A stretch of DNA of 34,756 nucleotides from an uncultured Ruminiclostridium sp. (GCA_944386545.1 CALXBK010000019.1:1-34756); one strand, 5' to 3'; positions 1-8,503 are shown, numbered from the stretch's first letter. Notes: a model not told the origin generated them from the letters alone. Program-made: numbers and translations.

Positions 1-76
1 GCAGCAGGGTGGTTTTCAACAAAATTTAAATAATTCTTTTGTTTTTTCAGCTGTCTACTTGACAGGGGGCACTTCA
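1..76 (-). mobile_element. Possible IS3-family insertion sequence end (partial)
   Basis: On the minus strand, positions 70 to 51 read GCCCCCTGTCAAGTAGACAG, followed by an A-rich stretch to the window edge. This resembles the terminal repeat of some IS3/IS150-type elements of Firmicutes; that is recollection, not a search. The rest of the element would lie to the left of the window. The CTGTC/GACAG pair could instead form a weak hairpin downstream of ribU. Confidence 0.3.
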
Positions 77-116
77 ATTAATCCGTGCGGGTTTTTCTAT
101 GTTCAAATCAGCTTTA

Positions 117-737
117 TCAGGTGCGGTAATAGGAATTGAAAACAGGTCTTAACGCCTTATAAAGCGGCAGGCACAGTGCGGAAGCTATAAGTCCCTTTAT
201 AAGTGTAAAGGGCAGGTTAAAGATGAGCAGACACTCAAACAAGCCGTTTACAGAGGGGTTAATAGCCTTGTACATATTGATTATTGTTTCAATTGGCATA
301 ATATTTTGATAAACGGGGTAAACGATAAAGTAGTTTGTAAAAAGTCCAAGCACCGCCATTACAACGCTTCCCGTGATACATCCGATTATCGCACCCTTGT
401 AGGAATGTATCTTGTTTCCGATAATTCCTGCGGGAATTACCAGCGCACAGCTAATCATGAAGTTGGAAAGCTCGCCTACGCCGCCCGTCATGCTTTGAGA
501 GGCATTGATAAGATTTTTTACAAGGCAGACAAACACTCCCGAAATTGGTCCCATTGTAAGTGAAGCCATAATGGCGGGGAAGTCCGAAAAATCAAAGGAG
601 ATAAAGCTGGGCATAAGCGGTATTTCAAAGCTGAACATCATAAGTACCGATGACAGCGCCGCCATAAGTGCGGTAAATACCAGCTTTCTTGTGTCAAAGA
701 CAATTTTCTTGTTGGGTTTTGTGGTTAAATTTTGCAT
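117..737 (-). CDS. ribU: Riboflavin ECF transporter S component (RibU-like)
   Basis: This is a membrane protein of about 206 residues that should bind riboflavin and work with the shared ECF energizing module (T protein and ATPases), which is not in this window. Several hydrophobic segments are visible, and the pattern of small residues in the first half (LMAALSSVLMMFSFEIPLMP, then a loop with DFPAIMASLTMGP) is typical of ECF S components. The substrate is inferred mainly from the FMN riboswitch directly upstream. A TTG at 764 would add nine residues, but the ATG at 737 is preferred because GAAAGG lies at the right distance before it. Expression should fall when FMN is abundant, through the riboswitch and its terminator. 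FMN-regulated S components are nearly always RibU, so I am fairly sure. Confidence 0.87.
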   Translation of the reverse strand: MQNLTTKPNKKIVFDTRKLVFTALMAALSSVLMMFSFEIPLMPSFISFDFSDFPAIMASLTMGPISGVFVCLVKNLINASQSMTGGVGELSNFMISCALVIPAGIIGNKIHSYKGAIIGCITGSVVMAVLGLFTNYFIVYPVYQNIMPIETIINMYKAINPSVNGLFECLLIFNLPFTLIKGLIASALCLPLYKALRPVFNSYYRT

Positions 738-793
738 AACATTTCCTTTCTTCGTCTGTTTCAAAGGTTTCTCCGGGATTGAAAATTTTCCCG

Positions 794-825
794 AAAAAAA
801 CCCTGTAAACTTGCGTTTACAGGGT
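794..825 (-). terminator. Intrinsic terminator of the FMN riboswitch
   Basis: On the minus strand a perfect 10-bp stem, CCCTGTAAAC with GTTTACAGGG, closes a GCAA tetraloop and is followed by seven T residues. It lies between the riboswitch aptamer and ribU. FMN binding most likely favours this hairpin and stops transcription before ribU. Confidence 0.9.
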
Positions 826-916
826 GTACCTTTTTCAAAAGTTTGAAGTCGGAATATGCAATATCATAGCTCTTGCAGATTGTACAAGCGGATATTGTAT
901 ATCACTTGACCGCCGC

Positions 917-1060
917 TTCTGATTCTTTCATCCGGACTATACCGTCGGTTTCGGAATTTCACCGAATCAGCTCCTGCCGACCGTTTATAACGCGTATCGG
1001 CAAAAGCGCGCGGACTATACCGCCGGTGGAGAATTTCACTCCGCCCTGAAACAGATTACC
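917..1060 (-). promoter_or_regulatory. FMN riboswitch (RFN element)
   Basis: The minus strand carries the hallmarks of the RFN aptamer. There are two related blocks, GGAGTGAAATTCTCC then ACCGGCGGTATAGTCC, and further on CGGTGAAATTCCG then ACCGACGGTATAGTCCGGATG, closed by GAAAGAATCAG. The family binds FMN and controls riboflavin genes. Here it sits between a consensus promoter and an intrinsic terminator, so it probably acts by transcription attenuation on ribU. Confidence 0.95.
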
Positions 1061-1065
1061 TTTAT

Positions 1066-1094
1066 ATTATATTCCCCGACGGGGGATTTGTCAA
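1066..1094 (-). promoter_or_regulatory. Sigma-A-type promoter of the FMN riboswitch and ribU
   Basis: The minus strand reads TTGACA, a 17-bp spacer, then TATAAT, a perfect consensus. It starts just upstream of the aptamer. The short GC hairpin GGGGCAAGCCCC at 1113-1124, between this promoter and the oxidoreductase operon, has no U-run and is not called as a terminator. Confidence 0.85.
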
Positions 1095-1137
1095 GAGTTT
1101 TTTTATAATGACGGGGCAAGCCCCTTATTGAAATTGC

Positions 1138-1668
1138 TTACTGAGCCATTCCAAGCTCAATAGCCTTGATATTTGTTTCGATAAGGTGTGCCTTTTTGGG
1201 AGGAATAACCTTCTCCATAGCCTTTCTTACGGTTTCCATGGAGGTGATATTCGTTTCCTTGAGGAGCTTACCGAGCAGAATAATGTTCGCCATGCCCTTC
1301 ATGTTATTCTCGTTTGCGAGAGCCGTTGCGGGAACATAGAACACATTTATGTCGGTTCTGTCGCACTTTCCGTCCACAAGAGTGCTGTCGATAAGCGCAA
1401 TACCACCGGGAACGACAGTGTTTATAAACTTGTCGTAGCTGGGTGTGTTCATAACAATAAGGGTGTTGGGCTCGTCAACAAGGGGCGAGCCTATCGGATC
1501 GTCGCTTATACATACGGAGCAGTTGCAGGTGCCGCCTCTCATTTCGGGACCGTATGAGGGAAGCCAGGAAACCTGCTTGTCCTCGTAAAGACCGAAGTAA
1601 GCGAGCATTTTGCCCATGAACAGAATACCCTGTCCGCCAAAGCCCGCAAGAAGAATTTCGTTTGTCAT
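1138..1668 (-). CDS. 2-oxoacid:ferredoxin oxidoreductase, gamma subunit
   Basis: This 176-residue protein is the gamma subunit of a pyruvate/2-ketoacid:ferredoxin oxidoreductase, a cytoplasmic enzyme that decarboxylates 2-oxoacids to acyl-CoA and reduces ferredoxin. The N-terminus has the family motif GFGGQGILFMGKMLA (residues about 9-23), followed by YGPEMRGGTCNCSV and VDEPNTLIVMN. It is the last gene of the operon, and its ATG overlaps the beta subunit stop codon by four bases (ATGA), which suggests coupled translation. The alpha subunit looks most like the VorB/KorA type, so branched-chain 2-oxoacids or 2-oxoglutarate are the likeliest substrates. The sequence does not decide between them. 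Confidence 0.9.
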   Translation of the reverse strand: MTNEILLAGFGGQGILFMGKMLAYFGLYEDKQVSWLPSYGPEMRGGTCNCSVCISDDPIGSPLVDEPNTLIVMNTPSYDKFINTVVPGGIALIDSTLVDGKCDRTDINVFYVPATALANENNMKGMANIILLGKLLKETNITSMETVRKAMEKVIPPKKAHLIETNIKAIELGMAQ

Positions 1669-2405
1669 CTTACTGCGCCCTCCTTGTAAACTCCCAGAGG
1701 ATAGTAGGGAATCATTTCGTTTCTTACTCTGTCAAGCGCCTCGACAGGAGTTTTACCCCAGTTTGTGGGACAGGTGGAAAGCACCTCGATGATAGAGAAG
1801 CCCTGCTTGTTCTTCTGGAACTCAAAGCCCTTTCTTATTGCCTTCTTTGCAATATTGACATTCTTGGGATCAATTACCGTAACACGTTCTGCAAGCGCAA
1901 CGCCGCTTAGCTGTGAGAGCATTTCGCAAACTCTTACAGGGAAGCCTTCAACGCTTGTATCTCTGCCGTAGGGTGTAGTCTGTGTCACCTGACCGGGCAG
2001 GGTAGTGGGAGCCATCTGACCGCCTGTCATGCCATAGGTAGTATTGTTGATGAATATAACGGTTATATTCTCGCCTCTTGTAGCGGCATGTACGATTTCC
2101 GCCGTACCGATTGCGGCAAGGTCGCCGTCGCCCTGATATGTAAATACGAACTTATCGGGGTTGGCTCTCTTAACGCCGGTAGCTACTGCGGGCGCACGGC
2201 CGTGAGAAGCCTCCAGCATATCGCAGTTGAAATAATCGTAAGCCATTACAGAACAGCCAACGGGACATACGCCTATTGCGTCGCCTTCAATGCCCATTTC
2301 GTCAATTACCTCGGCAACAAGTCTGTGTACGATACCGTGAGTACAGCCGGGGCAGTAGTGGGTGGTTATATCCGCCAGAGCGTGAGGTCTTTTAAATTCA
2401 GGCAT
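1665..2405 (-). CDS. 2-oxoacid:ferredoxin oxidoreductase, beta subunit (thiamine diphosphate-binding)
   Basis: This 246-residue protein is the beta subunit, which carries thiamine diphosphate. The N-terminus has YCPGCTHG (Cys18 and Cys21). The diphosphate-binding motif begins GDGD at residues 92-95 and ends at the NN pair at 120-121, followed by TYGMTGGQ. Length is normal for the family. The ATG overlaps the last base of the alpha-subunit stop (TAATG), and GGGAGG lies upstream inside the alpha gene. With the neighbouring subunits it forms the complete four-subunit enzyme. It links amino-acid or 2-oxoacid breakdown to reduced ferredoxin, as expected in an anaerobe. Confidence 0.92.
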   Translation of the reverse strand: MPEFKRPHALADITTHYCPGCTHGIVHRLVAEVIDEMGIEGDAIGVCPVGCSVMAYDYFNCDMLEASHGRAPAVATGVKRANPDKFVFTYQGDGDLAAIGTAEIVHAATRGENITVIFINNTTYGMTGGQMAPTTLPGQVTQTTPYGRDTSVEGFPVRVCEMLSQLSGVALAERVTVIDPKNVNIAKKAIRKGFEFQKNKQGFSIIEVLSTCPTNWGKTPVEALDRVRNEMIPYYPLGVYKEGAVR

Positions 2406-3472
2406 TAGTCATTACCTCCCATTTCCTTGATTTTTGCGAGAATTTCTGCGGGCTTGGGAATAACGCCGCCGGTTCTTCCTAAAAATTCAACGGGCTTTGA
2501 ACAGTTAAGCGCAAGCTTAACATCGTCAACCATCTGTCCCATTGACATTTCAACGGTAAGAACCTTCTTTGCGTTCCTGCAAGCCTCGTTAAGCTCATTT
2601 ACAGGGAAAGGCCAGAGTGTAACAGGTCTTACGATACCCGCCTTGATACCCTCTTTTCTTGCCGCGTCAACCGCAGACTTTGCAAGTCTTGCAGTAGAGC
2701 CGTAGGCAACAACAACTATCTCGGCGTCCTCGCAGTAGTCGCAGACAGCCTCGGTGTGATTTGCCTTAACCTTCTCGTATCTTTCAAAACGTTCCTTGAT
2801 TGTATCCTCAAGCTGTTCGGGCTTTAAGTAAAGAGAGTTTATAATGTTGTGCTTTCTCTCATTTTTATGGCCGCAAGCCGCCCAGGGCTTTTTAGAAGCG
2901 TCAGACATCTTGATTTCGCATTCCTCAAACTGAACCGGCTCCATCATCTGACCGAGCAGACCGTCAGCTAAGATGACTGCGGGCATTCTGAATTGGTCAG
3001 CCAAATCAAACGCCTTTGTTACTGTGTTAACCATTTCCTGTACGGAAGCGGGAGCAAATACAAGCGCATGGAAGTCGCCGTGACCGAGCGCATGGGTTAC
3101 CTGCCAGTAATCCGCCTGTGAGGGCTGAATACCGCCGAGTCCCGGACCGCCTCTTTGTACATTGATAATAACGCAGGGCAAATCAGCGCCTGCAATATAG
3201 GAAATACCCTCTGTCTTGAGGGAAATTCCGGGGGAGGAGGAGGATGTCATGCATCTTATTCCCGAGCCTGCACAGCCGTAAACCATGTTTATAGCCGCAA
3301 CCTCGGATTCTGCCTGTAAGAATACTCCGCCGACCTTGGGCATTCTCTTTGAGAGATATGCGGAAATCTCGGTCTGAGGAGTTATGGGGTAACCGAAAAA
3401 GCACTTACAGCCGGCTCTTATTGCCGCTTCTGCCAACGCCTCATTTCCTTTCATTAGGGTCTTCTCAGCCAT
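2405..3472 (-). CDS. vorB: 2-oxoacid:ferredoxin oxidoreductase, alpha subunit (VorB/KorA type)
   Basis: This protein has 355 residues when started at the ATG at 3472, which is preceded by AGGAGGTGA. A GTG three codons earlier lies too close to that site. It has the N-terminal pyrimidine-binding domain of the family (KGNEALAEAAIRAGCKCFFG, YPITPQTEI, then SSSSPGISLKTEGISY and NVQRGGPGLGG) and a C-terminal domain with VRPVTLWPFP. This form matches what is usually annotated as 3-methyl-2-oxobutanoate dehydrogenase subunit VorB in Clostridia, but 2-oxoglutarate oxidoreductase KorA is closely related. The gene overlaps the ferredoxin gene by eight bases and the beta gene by one. Confidence 0.9.
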   Translation of the reverse strand: MAEKTLMKGNEALAEAAIRAGCKCFFGYPITPQTEISAYLSKRMPKVGGVFLQAESEVAAINMVYGCAGSGIRCMTSSSSPGISLKTEGISYIAGADLPCVIINVQRGGPGLGGIQPSQADYWQVTHALGHGDFHALVFAPASVQEMVNTVTKAFDLADQFRMPAVILADGLLGQMMEPVQFEECEIKMSDASKKPWAACGHKNERKHNIINSLYLKPEQLEDTIKERFERYEKVKANHTEAVCDYCEDAEIVVVAYGSTARLAKSAVDAARKEGIKAGIVRPVTLWPFPVNELNEACRNAKKVLTVEMSMGQMVDDVKLALNCSKPVEFLGRTGGVIPKPAEILAKIKEMGGND

Positions 3473-3683
3473 TGTTGTCACCTCCTACGGTAATTGCGCA
3501 GTCAGGACACATAACAGCGCATAAAGCGCAGCCTATGCAAGCGTCGTCGTCAACGCATACTGCGGTATAATAGCCTTTTTTGTTAAGCTTTTCCGTCTGC
3601 AGCTTTACAATCTTCTTGGGGCAGGAAGTGGTACAAAGTCCACAGCCCTTGCAGCGGTCAAAGTCAACTCTCATTTTTGCCAT
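3465..3683 (-). CDS. 4Fe-4S ferredoxin-type delta subunit of 2-oxoacid oxidoreductase
   Basis: This is a small protein of about 72 residues with two 4Fe-4S motifs, CKGCGLCTTSCP and CIGCALCAVMCP, as in the delta subunit that passes electrons from the thiamine site to external ferredoxin. The ATG at 3683 is preferred: AAAGG lies eight bases upstream and the protein then starts MAKMRVDF. A start at 3764 would add 27 residues of low-complexity sequence that does not fit the family. It is followed by the alpha, beta and gamma genes with short overlaps, so the subunits should be made together. Confidence 0.92.
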   Translation of the reverse strand: MAKMRVDFDRCKGCGLCTTSCPKKIVKLQTEKLNKKGYYTAVCVDDDACIGCALCAVMCPDCAITVGGDNNG

Positions 3684-3744
3684 TGTTATGACCTTTCCTT
3701 TCGTTTTTATATTTATCCTTCCTTTCGGTAAGGGAAATATCGTA

Positions 3745-4416
3745 TCAAGCCTGCTCCTGCTCAAATTCCTCCCAGATTTTCCTTACAAAAATCTTTATGG
3801 GAAACGGCATGGGAGCGTTTTCTAAAAATTCCGCTTTTCCTGCGGTTGCCACAAGGGAAAGCCCCGTTTTGCGGCAAATCTCATCAGCATACTCAAAGGA
3901 ATGTTCAATAACAGTCTTGTCCGTATCGCTTCCCAGATTGGAATTGTTGATTATTCCCGCACATCTTAATCCGCAGGCTCTTTCAATATCTGCAAGCAGC
4001 TCGGTTGCTTCATCGGCTTCCTTGGTTAAATATCTGTACTTGTTTACAACGCATAAAAGCTGTGAGTCGTGCTTTTCAAAAACCGGCAGATACCGTCCGA
4101 GCGCCTTTGCGCCCTCATCGTCGCCGCCCACGTCAATAATAATATAACCGTCGCTTGAGGCGATACTTGTCATATCAAAATTCAATGCGGGTATATCGAG
4201 ATTGGAATTTGCGTACATCGGAGCTATCAGCCTTACATCATGCTGTGAAAACAGCTTTTCAAAGTCCGCAGTTCTGAAATAGGGATTTACTATATCCAGA
4301 TCAACTACCGTGACCTGCTCGCCCCTTTCCGCAAGCTCCAAAGCCATGTTTACGCAGATATTTGTCTTTCCGGAGCCGTAATGCCCCGTAATTATATTTA
4401 TCTTTTTATATTCCAT
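3745..4416 (-). CDS. P-loop ATPase of the MinD/CobQ/ParA type, first gene of the oxidoreductase operon
   Basis: This protein has 223 residues. It starts with a Walker A loop GHYGSGKT at residues 11-18, then VVDLDIVNPYFRTADF (switch-like aspartates) and IIIDVGGDDEG, which resembles the Walker B/switch II part of MinD/CobB-type ATPases. Its exact job is not known to me. It is the first gene after the promoter and precedes the ferredoxin gene by about 60 bases, so it is co-transcribed with the oxidoreductase. A role in cofactor or iron-sulfur insertion is possible because MRP/NBP35 ATPases do that, but the CxxC of those proteins is not present. It has AAGGATC as a ribosome-binding site. Confidence 0.75.
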   Translation of the reverse strand: MEYKKINIITGHYGSGKTNICVNMALELAERGEQVTVVDLDIVNPYFRTADFEKLFSQHDVRLIAPMYANSNLDIPALNFDMTSIASSDGYIIIDVGGDDEGAKALGRYLPVFEKHDSQLLCVVNKYRYLTKEADEATELLADIERACGLRCAGIINNSNLGSDTDKTVIEHSFEYADEICRKTGLSLVATAGKAEFLENAPMPFPIKIFVRKIWEEFEQEQA

Positions 4417-4454
4417 TTATTTCAGATCCTTGGCCTTTGTAAGCTTTACACTTT

Positions 4455-4483
4455 ATTATACTACTTTTTGAGCCGTTTGTAAA
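4455..4483 (-). promoter_or_regulatory. Promoter of the 2-oxoacid oxidoreductase operon
   Basis: The minus strand reads TTTACA, 17 bp, TATAAT, about 40 bases before the ATPase start codon. No operator is obvious next to it. Confidence 0.75.
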
Positions 4484-4538
4484 TAGCAAAATAAACAAAA
4501 AGAAGCGATACGCCCGAATTAACAGGCATACCGCTTTG

Positions 4539-4712
4539 AGGCTACACCGCACAAAGACCGCCTGACGGCTTTGCGAACCATCTGTTTTCACTTTTTCCGT
4601 CACATTTCACAAAGATACTCGTGAATATACAAAGTATTCACTGCGCTTTTTGTTTCATTTGACGAGAAAATTGATAGCACATCCGGCACACAATCTTTGT
4701 GCGGTGTTGCCT
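4539..4712. repeat. MITE-like element with 19-bp terminal inverted repeats
   Basis: AGGCTACACCGCACAAAGA at 4539-4557 is inverted with one mismatch at 4694-4712, giving a 174-bp unit with no coding capacity. Near its middle is the palindrome GTGAATA, seven bases, TATTCAC. It sits right after the ftsH stop codon and fills most of the 302-bp gap. It may be a miniature transposable element, or its RNA may fold into a long hairpin that ends ftsH transcripts. No clear target duplication is visible. Confidence 0.5.
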
Positions 4713-4718
4713 TAAATT

Positions 4719-6701
4719 TTATTCTTCGCCGTTTGTTTCTTCGGTATCGGAATTGTTTCCGTCGGTTTCTGCGGCGTTTTCAGCTTCTGCCTCCTCGGGA
4801 GCAACGGCAGGCTCACCGAATACCTCGTTAGCCTCCTCCTTCAGCTCCTCGTCCTTAATATCGGGAAGCTCGCCCTTCATCAGCTTTGCAAAGTCATCGC
4901 CGTCAATCTTTTCATGCTTAATAAGATATTCGGCAACCACATAAAGCTGGGACCTGTTTTCTTCAAGAATTTGCTTTGCGGTTTCGTATGCGGAATCAAT
5001 AAGCTCGCGGATTTCGCCGTCAATTTCAGCCGCAACATTCTCGGAATAGTTTCTGCCCTGCGAATAATCCCTGCCGAGGAATACTTCAGTGCTGTCATGA
5101 CCGTAAACAATCGGTCCTAACTTTTCAGAGAAGCCGTATCTCGTAACCATGCTTCTCGCAAGGTTGGTTGCACGCTCTATATCGTTGCTTGCCCCCGTTG
5201 AAATATCCTCAAGCACAATTTTTTCGGCAACTCTGCCGCCGAGCAGAACAACGATTTCTTCCTGCATCTGAGTTTTACTGCGGTAGCTCTTTTCATGCTC
5301 GGGAAGCGAAAGGGTATATCCGCCCGCCATACCTCTGGGTATTATGGAAACCTGGTGTACGGGATCCTGCGTCTTGCAGTAATAGGTGCAGACAGCGTGG
5401 CCTGCCTCGTGGAACGCCGTAAGACGCTTGTCGTTTTCCGTTACTACCTTTGACTTCTTCTCGGGACCTGCAATAACCTTGATGGTCGCTTCCTCAATAT
5501 CCTCCTGGACAATAGCCTTTCTGTTCTTTCTTGCGGCAAGCAAAGCGGCTTCGTTTACAAGGTTTGCAAGGTCTGCGCCCGTAAAGCCCGCAGTGCTCTT
5601 TGCAATAGTAGCAAGGCTTATATCGGGAGCGAGCTTTTTGTTTTTGGTGTGCACCTTAAGAATTTGCTCTCTTCCCTTTATATCGGGGTAGCTTACAACA
5701 ATCTGTCTGTCAAAACGTCCGGGACGAAGCAGAGCAGGGTCGAGAATATCACGTCTGTTGGTAGCGGCAATAACGATAATGCCCTGGTTATCCGAGAAGC
5801 CGTCCATTTCTACAAGCAACTGGTTCAAGGTTTGCTCACGCTCGTCGTGACCGCCGCCGAGACCGGTACCTCTCTGTCTGCCGACAGCGTCAATCTCGTC
5901 TATGAAAATTACCGCAGGGGTATGCTTTTTAGCCTGGTCAAACAAATCTCTGACTCTTGATGCGCCGACGCCGACGAACATCTCTACAAAGTCAGAACCG
6001 CTTATTGAGAAGAAAGGAACGTTCGCTTCTCCCGCAACCGCCTTTGCGAGCAGGGTTTTACCCGTTCCCGGAGGGCCTAAAAGAAGCACACCCTTAGGAA
6101 TTTTTGCGCCCAGCTCCTGATACTTGCGGGGGTTTTTCATGAAATCAACGATTTCAGCCATTTCTGCCTTCTCTTCTTCCGCACCCGCTACATCGGCAAA
6201 GGTTACCTTAGGACCTGTCGCAGGCTGAGTTTTGGCGTTCGCCTTGGAGAACTGCGACATCTTGCCGCCGCCCGCCTGGCGCATTATCACGAATGTAAAG
6301 CCCAACATCAGTGCAATCATCAGAAGATAGGGCAGGAAGCTGAGCAGGAACGAGTTATCCGAAACGGGGTAGAAGTCCTCAACCAGCGGCTTATCGGGAT
6401 TTTTCTCGTTGTACGCCTTGCGGTAGCCCATTGTATCGTTCAAAAAGAGGTTTACATTGGGTACATTGTATTTGTATACAGTCGTATCATCGCCCTTAAG
6501 CGAATAGGTGAGTGTACCCGAGCCTAAATCCAGCGTATAGCCCGAAACATTATAGTTGTCAAATTCGCTTATCACCTGCGAGTAGGTTACTCTCTTGCTC
6601 GGTGCGGAGCTCATTTGGAGCATCGTCACCATTCCTATTACAAGCAGGAGTATAACCGCAAGGTAGATAAATACGCCCTTAAATTTGTTGTTTTGGTTCA
6701 T
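4719..6701 (-). CDS. ftsH: ATP-dependent zinc metalloprotease FtsH
   Basis: This 660-residue, membrane-anchored AAA+ protease degrades misfolded membrane proteins and some regulators. It has a TM helix at about 9-29, an extracytoplasmic segment, and a second TM helix at about 119-140. The AAA module follows, with Walker A GPPGTGKT at 199-206, Walker B VIFIDEID at 254-261 and a second region of homology ending in RPGRFDRQI. The zinc site is HEAGH at 441-445, with the third ligand Asp in VLEDIS near 518. The C-terminal tail after about 610 is strongly acidic. The start codon follows GAAAGGGA. It lies downstream of hpt, as in Bacillus (tilS-hpt-ftsH), probably on the same transcript. Confidence 0.97.
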   Translation of the reverse strand: MNQNNKFKGVFIYLAVILLLVIGMVTMLQMSSAPSKRVTYSQVISEFDNYNVSGYTLDLGSGTLTYSLKGDDTTVYKYNVPNVNLFLNDTMGYRKAYNEKNPDKPLVEDFYPVSDNSFLLSFLPYLLMIALMLGFTFVIMRQAGGGKMSQFSKANAKTQPATGPKVTFADVAGAEEEKAEMAEIVDFMKNPRKYQELGAKIPKGVLLLGPPGTGKTLLAKAVAGEANVPFFSISGSDFVEMFVGVGASRVRDLFDQAKKHTPAVIFIDEIDAVGRQRGTGLGGGHDEREQTLNQLLVEMDGFSDNQGIIVIAATNRRDILDPALLRPGRFDRQIVVSYPDIKGREQILKVHTKNKKLAPDISLATIAKSTAGFTGADLANLVNEAALLAARKNRKAIVQEDIEEATIKVIAGPEKKSKVVTENDKRLTAFHEAGHAVCTYYCKTQDPVHQVSIIPRGMAGGYTLSLPEHEKSYRSKTQMQEEIVVLLGGRVAEKIVLEDISTGASNDIERATNLARSMVTRYGFSEKLGPIVYGHDSTEVFLGRDYSQGRNYSENVAAEIDGEIRELIDSAYETAKQILEENRSQLYVVAEYLIKHEKIDGDDFAKLMKGELPDIKDEELKEEANEVFGEPAVAPEEAEAENAAETDGNNSDTEETNGEE

Positions 6702-6775
6702 TGTTTGTCCCTTTCTGTCCGACGGTCATTCCGCCGTTTGTACTGTTGAATATATTTATGCCGCAATCGGCTTCG

Positions 6776-7309
6776 TCAGCTGTATATTTCGGGCTTCAGC
6801 TCCCCTATGTATGGCAGGTTTCTGTAAAGCTGAGCATGATCCAGCCCGTAGCCCACAACAAACACATCGTCCGTTTCAAATCCCGTATAGTCTGCTTTTA
6901 TTGTTGACGCTTTTTTTGTCTTTTTATCAAGCAAAACGCAAACCTTTACGGTTTTCGGCTGTTTTTTTTCAATAAGCCGCTTTACAAAATCAAGAGTTTT
7001 GCCGGTATCGAGAATATCCTCCACAATAACGACATTCTTACCTCTGACATCAACGGAAATATCCTTTATCAATACAAGGTCTCCCGAATAAACCGTATCT
7101 CCGTATGATTGCACCGCCACAAAGTCAAGACGGCAGTATAAATCAATATTTTTCAGAAGGTCTGATAAAAACATGAACGAGCCCTTTAAAACAGCGACGA
7201 CTATAACCTCCTCGCCCTTAAAGTCCTCGGTTATCTGTTTTCCTATCTCAGACGCCCTTTGTATAAGGCTGTCGCTTGAAAAAAGCACTCTTTTAATATC
7301 GTTGTGCAT
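6776..7309 (-). CDS. hpt: Hypoxanthine phosphoribosyltransferase
   Basis: This enzyme of about 177 residues converts hypoxanthine or guanine plus PRPP to IMP or GMP in purine salvage. The PRPP-binding motif VVIVEDILDTGKTL is present, as are VAVLKGSFMFLSDL and the late DDVFVVGYGLD segment typical of the family. The ATG at 7309 is preceded by AGGAG at about ten bases; an upstream in-frame start at 7339 adds ten residues that do not fit. The gene stands between tilS and ftsH in the order conserved across Firmicutes. It has its own promoter about 160 bases upstream. Confidence 0.95.
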   Translation of the reverse strand: MHNDIKRVLFSSDSLIQRASEIGKQITEDFKGEEVIVVAVLKGSFMFLSDLLKNIDLYCRLDFVAVQSYGDTVYSGDLVLIKDISVDVRGKNVVIVEDILDTGKTLDFVKRLIEKKQPKTVKVCVLLDKKTKKASTIKADYTGFETDDVFVVGYGLDHAQLYRNLPYIGELKPEIYS

Positions 7310-7470
7310 AAACTTACTGCTCCTAAAAATATTATTCAATGCGGATATGATACAATATTTATATTAAATAAATGTTAATCCGCTTTTTTATTTTATAAAT
7401 CCGCTTTCACGCCGACGGTGAATTGTTCAGAAATTTAAATTATGAAGAAATTTAAAAAAGCCCACGAAAA

Positions 7471-7499
7471 AGTATAGCATAAAACGGAAAAAATTGCAA
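7471..7499 (-). promoter_or_regulatory. Promoter for hpt-ftsH
   Basis: The minus strand reads TTGCAA, 17 bp, TATACT, in the 230-bp AT-rich gap between tilS and hpt. It implies a leader of roughly 155 nt before the hpt start. The leader contains a direct repeat of GCGGATT but no structure I recognise. Confidence 0.65.
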
Positions 7500-7540
7500 C
7501 ATAAAATGCTGTTTTATCATGTAATTTTCAGCTGATTACA

Positions 7541-8503
7541 TTAATTACGCCTGAACTTTTCATAATCTGTTACAACATACAGCAATTTTTTACGTATCTG
7601 CACGAATTTGAACTGCGACGGATTTATTTTGCCCCGTCCTTGTCTTATTATTTGCACGCAGGAATTTATCGCCCTGTTGCTTACGGGAATACCGCCGTAG
7701 TTAAAAATTGTTGTCACTGCACGGCGCAGTATGCACTCGTCCGCTTTCTGAAGCACCTCAACCTTATATTTCCCGTCCTCGGTAAGTGCAGAATTTATCA
7801 GCTTTATTGCACAGCCGTCAAGATACCTGTCGTCAAGCGCCGCACTTTCCGAAAGGCGGCTGACTGCACTGCAAAACGAGGGATTTATTTTCTCTAACAT
7901 CGGGATTACATTGTGCCTCAGTTTATTTCTTGTGTAGTCCTCCGAGAAATTTGTGCTGTCCGTTACATAATCAAGGGAATTTTCCTTACAGTAAAGCTCA
8001 ATTTCTTCTCTCGTGCAGCTTATAAGCGGACGGATTATGTTGTCCCTTACAGGCGGTATGCCGCATATTCCCGACAGGGCAGTGCCTCTTAAAATATTTA
8101 TAAGCACCGTTTCGCAGTTGTCCGATGCCGTGTGAGCCGTTGCTATAAGGGCTTTTTTCCCGATTTGCTCAAAAAAAACATAGCGTGCCGTTCTTGCACA
8201 CTCTTCAAGGCTTTCGTGCTTTTTTCTGTAATCAAGCACTCTTACGCTTCTGACGTAAAGCGGAATATCGCAAAGCCGGCAGAGCCTGCGGACAAACATC
8301 TCGTCCCTGTCGCTTTCCTCACCTCTCAGATTGTGGTTGACATGACACGCACACAGCTTAAAGCCAAGCTCGTCTTTAAGAGAATAAAGGCAGAAAAGCA
8401 GGGCTACGCTGTCCGCGCCCCCGCTTACTGCCGCAATAACGGTATGCCCGCCTTCAAGCATACCGTATTTTTCAAGCGTTTGTTTAACCTTGCTTGTCAA
8501 CAT
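7541..8503 (-). CDS. tilS: tRNA(Ile)-lysidine synthetase, short form
   Basis: This cytoplasmic enzyme uses ATP and lysine to modify the wobble cytidine of the tRNA that reads AUA. The PP-loop motif SGGADS is at residues 27-32, followed by CHVNHNLRGEESDRDE and ATAHTASDNCETVL, both typical of TilS. At 320 residues it is shorter than E. coli (432) or B. subtilis TilS and appears to lack the C-terminal domain, as in other compact TilS proteins. The ATG overlaps the 3' end of dnaB by 20 bases, so it is probably translated from the dnaB transcript. The order dnaB-tilS-hpt-ftsH links two conserved Firmicute blocks. Confidence 0.93.
   Translation of the reverse strand: MLTSKVKQTLEKYGMLEGGHTVIAAVSGGADSVALLFCLYSLKDELGFKLCACHVNHNLRGEESDRDEMFVRRLCRLCDIPLYVRSVRVLDYRKKHESLEECARTARYVFFEQIGKKALIATAHTASDNCETVLINILRGTALSGICGIPPVRDNIIRPLISCTREEIELYCKENSLDYVTDSTNFSEDYTRNKLRHNVIPMLEKINPSFCSAVSRLSESAALDDRYLDGCAIKLINSALTEDGKYKVEVLQKADECILRRAVTTIFNYGGIPVSNRAINSCVQIIRQGRGKINPSQFKFVQIRKKLLYVVTDYEKFRRN

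Noticed and set aside
4406..4603. 65-codon minus-strand open frame upstream of the ATPase gene
   Set aside because: It spans the ATPase promoter and part of the inverted-repeat element and overlaps the ATPase start; composition is not protein-like.
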